The translations under genes were made by a program, and so were the position numbers. Positions 1 through 9,100 of a stretch of 64,000 nucleotides of DNA are shown in pieces. The notes beneath the pieces are model-generated. The model was not told the DNA's origin, made no database searches, and was given only the letters and a program-made list of their open reading frames with translations. The DNA lies in NCBI GenBank assembly GCA_028752905.1, contig JAQNBH010000019.1, positions 827,001 through 891,000 of the forward strand, in the 5' to 3' direction. Numbering within the stretch: position 1 is the stretch's first letter; each line of letters opens with the position of its first letter. The stretch comes from Cladorhizidae sp. MBARI D1340-BT2. Lineage: Eukaryota > Porifera > Demospongiae > Poecilosclerida > Cladorhizidae.

Positions 1-102
1 CTGAATAGACTTGATGTATAGCTATTAAGATAGGACTCTCTAAGTGCTCTCTCTTGATACCAAACATCCATATATTCTGCACACTTCACTGTAATGGACT
101 TG

Positions 103-135
103 CAAGATAGGTATCTCTCAGTGTTCTCTATCTTG
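103..135. other. Inverted repeat CAAGATAG / CTATCTTG, 17-nt loop (B1 to A2)
   Basis: CAAGATAG at 103-110 is the exact reverse complement of CTATCTTG at 128-135, with a 17-nt spacer. The structure recurs in the copies I checked. It bridges the B1 anchor and the start of A2. It could form a hairpin in single-stranded DNA or in a transcript; no function is shown. Confidence 0.7.
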
Positions 136-136
136 A

Positions 137-151
137 GCTAAACATGTTAGC
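137..151. other. 15-bp dyad GCTAA-N5-TTAGC in sub-repeat A2
   Basis: The sequence GCTAAACATGTTAGC has perfect 5-bp arms (GCTAA/TTAGC) around the spacer ACATG. The same dyad lies in all three A units of each monomer (302-316 and 874-888 in M1). B units carry CCAAACATCC or TCAAACATCC at the corresponding place and lack the dyad. In M31 the A2 spacer reads ACATA (near 27390) with arms intact. A protein-binding site is possible but unproven. Confidence 0.7.
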
Positions 152-266
152 TTCATAGATTCTCCACACTTCACTGAATAGACTTGATATATAGCTCTAA
201 AGGTAGGCCTCTCTCTGTTCTCTCTCTTGATACCAAACATCCGTATATTCTGCATACATAGAATCA

Positions 267-299
267 CAAGATAGGTTTCTCTATGTGTTCTCTATCTTG
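267..299. other. Second inverted repeat CAAGATAG / CTATCTTG, 17-nt loop (B2 to A3)
   Basis: CAAGATAG at 267-274 pairs perfectly with CTATCTTG at 292-299, again with a 17-nt spacer, although B2 has lost the neighbouring CACTTCACTG anchor. The equivalent place in B3 keeps only GATAG/CTATC, and in A1 the stem AAGATAG/CTCTCTT has one mismatch. The perfect form is therefore specific to B1 and B2. Confidence 0.7.
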
Positions 300-301
300 A
301 T

Positions 302-316
302 GCTAAACAGGTTAGC
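302..316. other. 15-bp dyad GCTAA-N5-TTAGC in sub-repeat A3
   Basis: The A3 copy reads GCTAAACAGGTTAGC. The spacer is ACAGG instead of ACATG, while both 5-bp arms are intact. The spacer difference is fixed in the copies I read, so the arms have been kept while the centre diverged between A2 and A3. Confidence 0.7.
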
Positions 317-520
317 TTCATAGATTCTCCACACTTCACTGTATAAACTTGATATATAGCTATTAAGATAGGTCTCTCCCTGTGCTCTCTGTTGGTTTCA
401 AACATCCATAATATTCTGCACACTTCACTGTAATGGACTTGATATGATTCGAATGATAGGTTTCATTATGTGTTCTCTATCTTGATATTTGCCCTAATTT
501 GGTCTATATGTTTCTCATTT

Positions 521-530
521 CCCCCCCCCC
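521..530. repeat. Variable C homopolymer tract of the monomer
   Basis: In M1 the tract is ten Cs flanked by TTT and AAAA. Its length defines monomer length. C10 gives 910 bp (M1, M5); C9 gives 909 bp (M2, M6, M12, M19, M21, M22); C8 gives 908 bp in most left-hand copies. M34 has C7A4 and is 907 bp. Many right-hand copies keep the same 15-nt total as T3C7A5 or T4C6A5, so their change is substitution at the tract edges and not slippage. M11 alone is interrupted (CCACCCCC, about 9607-9614). Confidence 0.9.
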
Positions 531-708
531 AAAATCTTGTTATTTTGCCGTAAAGCTCATAACTTTTCAACACTTTACCCCAAAAAGATAATTTTTAGAT
601 CACCGGACAGCCCTTCTAATAATCTGTCTTTTGTACGTGCCAAAATTTTGAGTACTCTAAGTATTAGCAAGTTATGGTGATTTGAAGTGGTAAGGTTTGC
701 GATCTTTC

Positions 709-757
709 CTGGCGTTTTCCAGTTGCCAAAGCGGTGGCCTGCCAGTGAAAAACCACT
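709..757. other. Cluster of three short 4-bp-stem, 6-nt-loop dyads
   Basis: Within 49 bp of the conserved part of the non-repetitive half lie CTGG/CCAG (709-712, 719-722), GCCA/TGGC (725-728, 735-738) and AGTG/CACT (744-747, 754-757), each with a 6-nt spacer. The second TGGC can also pair with GCCA at 741-744. The GGTAGCC allele in X-type copies breaks the TGGC arm. Four-base arms occur often by chance, so this is a weak signal. Confidence 0.35.
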
Positions 758-873
758 ACATTTATTGATAATCTGTTGACATGTTGCAGATAAGGGCCTT
801 CTCTATCAGTTGACAAACTCTGGGACTTTGGTCTTGTTAATTAGGGCAGTTATGAATTGTACTCTTACTTGAT

Positions 874-888
874 GCTAAACATGTTAGC
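874..888. other. 15-bp dyad GCTAA-N5-TTAGC in sub-repeat A1
   Basis: The A1 copy reads GCTAAACATGTTAGC, followed by TTCG where A2 and A3 have TTCA. At the junctions after M19, M20, M21 and M22 the spacer becomes ATATG (GCTAAATATGTTAGC, for example about 17222-17236) with unchanged arms. Confidence 0.7.
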
Positions 889-3635
889 TTCGTAGATTAT
901 CCACACTTCACTGAATAGACTTGATGTATAGCTATTAAGATAGGACTCTCTAAGTGCTCTCTCTTGATACCAAACATCCATATATTCTGCACACTTCACT
1001 GTAATGGACTTGCAAGATAGGTATCTCTCAGTGTTCTCTATCTTGAGCTAAACATGTTAGCTTCATAGATTCTCCACACTTCACTGAATAGACTTGATAT
1101 ATAGCTCTAAAGGTAGGCCTCTCTCTGTTCTCTCTCTTGATACCAAACATCCGTATATTCTGCATACATAGAATCACAAGATAGGTTTCTCTATGTGTTC
1201 TCTATCTTGATGCTAAACAGGTTAGCTTCATAGATTCTCCACACTTCACTGTATAAACTTGATATATAGCTATTAAGATAGGTCTCTCCCTGTGCTCTCT
1301 GTTGGTTTCAAACATCCATAATATTCTGCACACTTCACTGTAATGGACTTGATATGATTCGAATGATAGGTTTCATTATGTGTTCTCTATCTTGATATTT
1401 GCCCTAATTTGGTCTATATGTTTCTCATTTCCCCCCCCCAAAATCTTGTTATTTTGCCGTAAAGCTCATAACTTTTCAACACTTTACCCCAAAAAGATAA
1501 TTTTTATATCACCGGATAGCCCTTCTAATAATCTGTCTTTTGTACGTGCCAAAATTTTGAGTACTCTAAGTATTAGCAAGTTATGGTGATTTGAAGTGGT
1601 AAGGTTTGCGATCTTTCCTGGCGTTTTCCAGTTGCCAAAGCGGTGGCCTGCCAGTGAAAAACCACTACATTTATTGATAATCTGTTGACATGTTGCAGAT
1701 AAGGGCCTTCTCTATCAGTTGACAAACTCTGGGACTTTGGTCTTGTTAATTAGGGCAGTTATGAATTGTACTCTTACTTGATGCTAAACATGTTAGCTTC
1801 GTAGATTATCCACACTTCACTGAATAGACTTGATGTATAGCTATTAAGGTAGGACTCTCTAAGTGCTCTCTCTTGATACCAAACATCCATATATTCTGCA
1901 CACTTCACTGTAATGGACTTGCAAGATAGGTATCTCTCAGTGTTCTCTATCTTGAGCTAAACATGTTAGCTTCATAGATTCTCCACACTTCACTGAATAG
2001 ACTTGATATATAGCTCTAAAGGTAGGCCTCTCTCTGTTCTCTCTCTTGATACCAAACATCCGTATATTCTGCATACATAGAATCACAAGATAGGTTTCTC
2101 TATGTGTTCTCTATCTTGATGCTAAACAGGTTAGCTTCATAGATTCTCCACACTTCACTGTATAAACTTGATATATAGCTATTAAGATAGGTCTCTCCCT
2201 GTGCTCTCTGTTGATATCAAACATCCATAATATTCTGCACACTTCACTGTAATGTACTTGATATGATTCGAATGATAGGTTTCATTATGTGTTCTCTATC
2301 TTGATATTTGCCCTAATTTGGTCTATATGTTTCTCATTTTCCCCCCCAAAATCTTGTTATTTTGCCGTAAAGCTCATAACTTTTCAACACTTTACCCAAA
2401 AAAGATAATTTTTATATCACCGGATAGCCCTTCTAATTATCTGTCTTTTGTACGTGCCAAAATTTTGAGTACTCTAAGTATTAGCAAGTTATGGTGATTT
2501 GAAGTGGTAAGGTTTGCGATCTTTCCTGGCGTTTTCCAGTTGCCAAAGCGGTGGCCTGCCAGTGAAAAACCACTACATTTATTGATAATCTGTTGACATG
2601 TTGCAGATAAGGGCCTTCTCTATCAGTTGACAAACTCTGGGACTTTGGTCTTGTTAATTAGGGCAGTTATGAATTGTACTCTTACTTGATGCTAAACATG
2701 TTAGCTTCGTATATTATCCACACTTCACTGAATAGACTTGATGTATAGCTATTAAGATAGGACTCTCTAAGTGCTCTCTCTTGATACCAAACATCCATAT
2801 ATTCTGCACACTTCACTGTAATGGACTTGCAAGATAGGTATCTCTCAGTGTTCTCTATCTTGAGCTAAACATGTTAGCTTCATAGATTTTCCACACTTCA
2901 CTGAATAGACTTGATATATAGCTCTAAAGGTAGGCCTCTCTCTGTTCTCTCTCTTGATACCAAACATCCGTATATTCTGCATACATAGAATCACAAGATA
3001 GGTTTCTCTATGTGTTCTCTATCTTGATGCTAAACAGGTTAGCTTCATAGATTCTCCACACTTCACTGTATAAACTTGATATATAGCTATTAAGATAGGT
3101 CTCTCCCTGTGCTCTCTGTTGGTTTCAAACATCCATAATATTCTGCACACTTCACTGTAATGGACTTGATATGATTCGAATGATAGGTTTCATTATGTGT
3201 TCTCTATCTTGATATTTGCCCTAATTTGGTCTATATGTTTCTCATTTCCCCCCCCAAAATCTTGTTATTTTGCCGTAAAGCTCATAACTTTTCAACACTT
3301 TACCCCAAAAAGATAATTTTTATATCACCGGATAGCCCTTCTAATAATCTGTCTTTTGTACGTGCCAAAATTTTGAGTACTCTAAGTATTAGCAAGTTAT
3401 GGTGATTTGAAGTGGTAAGGTTTGCGATCTTTCCTGGCATTTTCCAGTTGCCAAAGCGGTGGCCTGCCAGTGAAAAACCACTACATTTATTGATAATCTG
3501 TTGACATGTTGCAGATAAGGGCCTTCTCTATCAGTTGACAAACTCTGGGACTTTGGTCTTGTTAATTAGGGCAGTTATGAATTGTACTCTTACTTGATGC
3601 TAAACATGTTAGCTTCGTAGATTATCCACACTTCA

Positions 3636-6125
3636 CTGAATAGACTTGATGTATAGCTATTAAGATAGGACTCTCTAAGTGCTCTCTCTTGATACCAAAC
3701 ATCCATATATTCTGCACACTTCACTGTAATGGACTTGCAAGATAGGTATCTCTCAGTGTTCTCTATCTTGAGCTAAACATGTTAGCTTCATAGATTCTCC
3801 ACACTTCACTGAATAGACTTGATATATAGCTCTAAAGGTAGGCCTCTCTCTGTTCTCTCTCTTGATACCAAACATCCGTATATTCTGCATACATAGAATC
3901 ACAAGATAGGTTTCTCTATGTGTTCTCTATCTTGATGCTAAACAGGTTAGCTTCATAGATTCTCCACACTTCACTGTATAAACTTGATATATAGCTATTA
4001 AGATAGGTCTCTCCCTGTGCTCTCTGTTGGTTTCAAACATCCATAATATTCTGCACACTTCACTGTAATGGACTTGATATGATTCGAATGATAGGTTTCA
4101 TTATGTGTTCTCTATCTTGATATTTGCCCTAATTTGGTCTATATGTTTCTCATTTCCCCCCCCCCAAAATCTTGTTATTTTGCCGTAAAGCTCATAACTT
4201 TTCAACACTTTACCCCAAAAAGATAATTTTTAGATCACCGGACAGCCCTTCTAATAATCTGTCTTTTGTACGTGCCAAAATTTTGAGTACTCTAAGTATT
4301 AGCAAGTTATGGTGATTTGAAGTGGTAAGGTTTGCGATCTTTCCTGGCGTTTTCCAGTTGCCAAAGCGGTGGCCTGCCAGTGAAAAACCACTACATTTAT
4401 TGATAATCTGTTGACATGTTGCAGATAAGGGCCTTCTCTATCAGTTGACAAACTCTGGGACTTTGGTCTTGTTAATTAGGGCAGTTATGAATTGTACTCT
4501 TACTTGATGCTAAACATGTTAGCTTCGTAGATTATCCACACTTCACTGAATAGACTTGATGTATAGCTATTAAGATAGGACTCTCTAAGTGCTCTCTCTT
4601 GATACCAAACATCCATATATTCTGCACACTTCACTGTAATGGACTTGCAAGATAGGTATCTCTCAGTGTTCTCTATCTTGAGCTAAACATGTTAGCTTCA
4701 TAGATTCTCCACACTTCACTGAATAGACTTGATATATAGCTCTAAAGGTAGGCCTCTCTCTGTTCTCTCTCTTGATACCAAACATCCGTATATTCTGCAT
4801 ACATAGAATCACAAGATAGGTTTCTCTATGTGTTCTCTATCTTGATGCTAAACAGGTTAGCTTCATAGATTCTCCACACTTCACTGTATAAACTTGATAT
4901 ATAGCTATTAAGATAGGTCTCTCCCTGTGCTCTCTGTTGGTTTCAAACATCCATAATATTCTGCACACTTCACTGTAATGGACTTGATATGATTCGAATG
5001 ATAGGTTTCATTATGTGTTCTCTATCTTGATATTTGCCCTAATTTGGTCTATATGTTTCTCATTTCCCCCCCCCAAAATCTTGTTATTTTGCCGTAAAGC
5101 TCATAACTTTTCAACACTTTACCCCAAAAAGATAATTTTTATATCACCGGATAGCCCTTCTAATAATCTGTCTTTTGTACGTGCCAAAATTTTGAGTACT
5201 CTAAGTATTAGCAAGTTATGGTGATTTGAAGTGGTAAGGTTTGCGATCTTTCCTGGCGTTTTCCAGTTGCCAAAGCGGTGGCCTGCCAGTGAAAAACCAC
5301 TACATTTATTGATAATCTGTTGACATGTTGCAGATAAGGGCCTTCTCTATCAGTTGACAAACTCTGGGACTTTGGTCTTGTTAATTAGGGCAGTTATGAA
5401 TTGTACTCTTACTTGATGCTAAACATGTTAGCTTCGTAGATTATCCACACTTCACTGAATAGACTTGATGTATAGCTATTAAGGTAGGACTCTCTAAGTG
5501 CTCTCTCTTGATACCAAACATCCATATATTCTGCACACTTCACTGTAATGGACTTGCAAGATAGGTATCTCTCAGTGTTCTCTATCTTGAGCTAAACATG
5601 TTAGCTTCATAGATTCTCCACACTTCACTGAATAGACTTGATATATAGCTCTAAAGGTAGGCCTCTCTCTGTTCTCTCTCTTGATACCAAACATCCGTAT
5701 ATTCTGCATACATAGAATCACAAGATAGGTTTCTCTATGTGTTCTCTATCTTGATGCTAAACAGGTTAGCTTCATAGATTCTCCACACTTCACTGTATAA
5801 ACTTGATATATAGCTATTAAGATAGGTCTCTCCCTGTGCTCTCTGTTGATATCAAACATCCATAATATTCTGCACACTTCACTGTAATGGACTTGATATG
5901 ATTCGAATGATAGGTTTCATTATGTGTTCTCTATCTTGATATTTGCCCTAATTTGGTCTATATGTTTCTCATTTCCCCCCCCAAAATCTTGTTATTTTGC
6001 CGTAAAGCTCATAACTTTTCAACACTTTACCCAAAAAAGATAATTTTTATATCACCGGATAGCCCTTCTAATTATCTGTCTTTTGTACGTGCCAAAATTT
6101 TGAGTACTCTAAGTATTAGCAAGTT
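3636..6125. repeat. Higher-order block alpha, second copy (M5 to M7)
   Basis: This is the second copy of the block at 1-2489. Against that copy I noticed only a change in M3/M7 of TGTACTTG versus TGGACTTG, and T4C7 versus T3C8 in the C tract. M4 (2728-3635), between the blocks, is a distinct copy with the GGTTT allele, AGATTTTCC and CCTGGCATTTT. The close match indicates a recent duplication by unequal exchange. Confidence 0.8.
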
Positions 6126-9100
6126 AATGTGATTTGAAGTGGTAAGGTTTGCGATCTTTCCTGGCGTTTTCCAGTTGCCAAAGCGGTAGCCTGCCAGTGA
6201 AAAACCACTACATTTATTGATAATCTGTTGATATGTTGCAGATAAGGGCCTTCTCTATCAGTTGACAAACTCTGGGACTTTGGTCTTGTTAATTAGGGCA
6301 GTTATGAATTGTACTCTTACTTGATGCTAAACATGTTAGCTTCGTAGATTATCCACACTTCACTGAATAGACTTGATGTATAGCTATTAAGATAGGACTC
6401 TCTAAGTGCTCTCTCATGATACCAAACATCCATATATTCTGCACACTTCACTGTAATGGACTTGCAAGATAGGTATCTCTCAGTGTTCTCTATCTTGAGC
6501 TAAACATGTTAGCTTCATAGATTCTCCACACTTCACTGAATAGACTTGATATATAGCTCTAAAGGTAGGCCTCTCTCTGTTCTCTCTCTTGATACCAAAC
6601 ATCCGTATATTCTGCATACATAAAATCACAAGATAGGTTTCTCTATGTGTTCTCTATCTTGATGCTAAACAGGTTAGCTTCATAGATTCTCCACACTTCA
6701 CTGTATAAACTTGATATATAGCTATTAAGATAGGTCTCTCCCTGTGCTCTCTGTTGATATCAAACATACATAATATTCTGCACACTTCACTGTAATGGAC
6801 TTGATATGATTCGAATGATAGGTTTCATTATGTGTTCTCTATCTTGATATTTGCCCTAATTTGGTCTATATGTTTCTCATTTCCCCCCCCAAAATCTTGT
6901 TATTTTGCCGTAAAGCTCATAACTTTTCAACACTTTACCCAAAAAAGATAATTTTTATATCACCGGATAGCCCTTCTAATTATCTGTCTTTTGTACGTGC
7001 CAAAATTTTGAGTACTCTAAGTATTAGCAAGTTATGGTGATTTGAAGTGGTAAGGTTTGCGATCTTTCCTGGCGTTTTCCAGTTGCCAAAGCGGTGGCCT
7101 GCCAGTGAAAAACCACTACATTTATTGATAATCTGTTGACATGTTGCAGATAAGGGCCTTCTCTATCAGTTGACAAAATCTGGGACTTTGGTCTTGTTAA
7201 TTAGGGCAGTTATGAATTGTACTCTTACTTGATGCTAAACATGTTAGCTTCGTAGATTATCCACACTTCACTGAATAGACTTGATGTATAGCTATTAAGA
7301 TAGGACTCTCTAAGTGCTCTCTCTTGATACCAAACATCCATATATTCTGCACACTTCACTGTAATGGACTTGCAAGATAGGTATCTCTCAGTGTTCTCTA
7401 TCTTGAGCTAAACATGTTAGCTTCATAGATTCTCCATACTTCACTGAATAGACTTGATATATAGCTCTAAAGGTAGGCCTCTCTCTGTTCTCTCTCTTGA
7501 TACCAAACATCCGTATATTCTGCATACATAGAATCACAAGATAGGTTTCTCTATGTGTTCTCTATCTTGATGCTAAACAGGTTAGCTTCATAGATTCTCC
7601 ACACTTCACTGTATAAACTTGATATATAGCTATTAAGATAGGTCTCTCCCTGTGCTCTCTGTTGGTTTCAAACATCCATAATATTCTGCACACTTCACTG
7701 TAATGGACTTGATATGATTCGAATGATAGGTTTCATTATGTGTTCTCTATCTTGATATTTGCCCTAATTTGGTCTATATGTTTCTCATTTCCCCCCCCAA
7801 AATCTTGTTATTTTGCCGTAAAGCTCATAACTTTTCAACACTTTACCCCAAAAAGATAATTTTTATATCACCGGATAGCCCTTCTAATTATCTGTCTTTT
7901 GTACGTGCCAAAATTTTGAGTACTCTAAGTATTAGCAAGTTATGATGATTTGAAGTGGTAAGGTTTGCGATCTTTCCTGGCGTTTTCCAGTTGCCAAAGC
8001 GGTGGCTTGCCAGTGAAAAACCACTACATTTATTGATAATCTGTTGACATGTTGCAGATAAGGGCCTTCTCTATCAGTTGACAAAATCTGGGACTTTGGT
8101 CTTGTTAATTAGGGCAGTTATGAATTGTACTCTTACTTGATGCTAAACATGTTAGCTTCGTAGATTATCCACACTTCACTGAATAGACTTGATGTATAGC
8201 TATTAAGATAGGACTCTCTAAGTGCTCTCTCTTGATACCAAACATCCATATATTCTGCACACTTCACTGTAATGGACTTGCAAGATAGGTATCTCTCAGT
8301 GTTCTCTATCTTGAGCTAAACATGTTAGCTTCATAGATTCTCCACACTTCACTGAATAGACTTGATATATAGCTCTAAAGGTAGGCCTCTCTCTGTTCTA
8401 ACTCTTGATACCAAACATCCGTATATTCTGCATACATAGAATCACAAGATAGGTTTCTCTATGTGTTCTCTATCTTGATGCTAAACAGGTTAGCTTCATA
8501 GATTCTCCACACTTCACTGTATAAACTTGATATATAGCTATTAAGATAGGTCTCTCCCTGTGCTCTCTGTTGATATCAAACATCCATAATATTCTGCACA
8601 CTTCACTGTAATGGACTTGATATGATTCGAATGATAGGTTTCATTATGTGTTCTCTATCTTGATATTTGCCCTAATTTGGTCTATATGTTTCTCATTTCC
8701 CCCCCCAAAATCTTGTTATTTTGCCGTAAAGCTCATAACTTTTCAACACTTTACCCAAAAAAGATAATTTTTATATCACCGGATAGCCCTTCTAATTATC
8801 TGTCTTTTGTACGTGCCAAAATTTTGAGTACTCTAAGTATTAGCAAGTTAATGTGATTTGAAGTGGTAAGGTTTGCGATCTTTCCTGGCGTTTTCCAGTT
8901 GCCAAAGCGGTAGCCTGCCAGTGAAAAACCACTACATTTATTGATAATCTGTTGATATGTTGCAGATAAGGGCCTTCTCTATCAGTTGACAAACTCTGGG
9001 ACTTTGGTCTTGTTAATTAGGGCAGTTATGAATTGTACTCTTACTTGATGCTAAACATGTTAGCTTCGTAGATTATCCACACTTCACTGAATAGACTTGA

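Larger units (their letters stand above)
1..487. repeat. Internal A-B-A-B-A-B sub-repeats of ~85 bp (dimer ~170 bp)
   Basis: Six diverged units are recognisable from the anchor CACTTCACTG followed by ACTTGAT or ACTTGCAAGATAGG. Anchor CTG positions are 1, 89, 174, 339 and 428; the unit at about 260 has lost the anchor. A units are preceded by GCTAAAC..GTTAGCTTC..AGATT, and B units by CAAACATCC..ATATTCTGC. Anchor-to-anchor distances are 88, 85, 165 (A2 to A3) and 89, so the A-B dimer repeats every 165-173 bp. This suggests an ancestral satellite of about 85 bp that became dimeric, then trimeric as a dimer, before being amplified as a unit of about 908 bp. The order of those events is inference. 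The same layout recurs in every monomer. Confidence 0.9.
488..861. repeat. Non-repetitive half of the monomer (374 bp in M1)
   Basis: From GCCCTAATTTGG to about GAATTGTACT there is no internal periodicity and no similarity to the A or B sub-repeats that I can see. It starts with a pyrimidine stretch ending in the C homopolymer, continues through an AT-rich variable stretch (about 535-700), and ends in a better-conserved, GC-richer stretch (about 705-850). It carries most of the sites that distinguish monomer subtypes: TAATAATC/TAATTATC/TATCATTC, GTATT/GCATT, TTATGG/TTAATG/TTATAG, TTGCG/TTGAG, GGTGGCC/GGTAGCC, TTGACA/TTGATA and AAACTC/AAAATC. Its origin (captured unique DNA, transposon remnant or decayed sub-repeats) cannot be told from the sequence. 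I see no ORF of substance on either strand. Confidence 0.85.
1..910. repeat. Reference monomer M1 (layout of one unit)
   Basis: This copy serves as the coordinate frame for all others. Positions 1-487 are sub-repeats A1 (from 1), B1 (from 89), A2 (from 174), B2 (from about 260), A3 (from 339) and B3 (from 428). Positions 488-861 form the non-repetitive half. Positions 862-910 are the leading part of the next A sub-repeat. M1 is 910 bp because its C tract has ten bases. It also carries TTTTTAGATCACCGGACAG where most left-hand copies read TTTTTATATCACCGGATAG, a variant otherwise seen only in M5. The phase is arbitrary and has no biological meaning. Confidence 0.95.
1..2489. repeat. Higher-order block alpha, first copy (M1 to M3)
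   Basis: M1, M2 and most of M3 match M5, M6 and most of M7 at an offset of 3635 bp. Shared private markers are the C10 tract with TAGATCACCGGACAG in M1/M5, the C9 tract in M2/M6, and TTAAGGTAGG in place of TTAAGATAGG at the start of M3/M7. The two blocks part company at TTATGG (M3) versus TTAATG (M7). The block may continue left of base 1, which the window does not show. Confidence 0.8.

Noticed and set aside
446..454. tRNA gene around the GATTCGAAT motif
   Set aside because: No cloverleaf can be folded around it: no acceptor stem, anticodon arm or D arm is visible on either side.
448..465. CENP-B box (TTCGNNNNANNCGGG) at TTCGAATGATAGG, and at TTCGTAGATTATCC in A1
   Set aside because: The first matches only TTCGNNNNANN and lacks CGGG. 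The second fails at the central A as well. Neither keeps the essential bases.
776..826. Bacterial-type promoter from the TTGACA hexamers near 777 and 810
   Set aside because: No TATAAT-like box lies at 16-18 bp and no coding sequence follows. The hexamers are expected by chance in AT-rich DNA.
841..850. Telomere-like TTAGGG in ATTAGGGCAG
   Set aside because: It is a single hexamer per monomer with no tandem telomeric repeat.
488..861. Transposon or LTR remnant as the source of the non-repetitive half
   Set aside because: I see no terminal inverted repeats, target-site duplication, primer-binding site, polypurine tract with flanking LTR ends, or coding remnant. The idea is possible but unsupported without a database search.
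1380..1589. 69-codon ORF, repeated at 5015-5224, 10463-10672, 16819-17028, 18636-18845 and 19545-19754
   Set aside because: The frame opens only in copies with nine Cs and is destroyed in the other 64. It has no recognisable domain, and no ribosome-site or codon-use signal supports it. It is satellite sequence read by chance.
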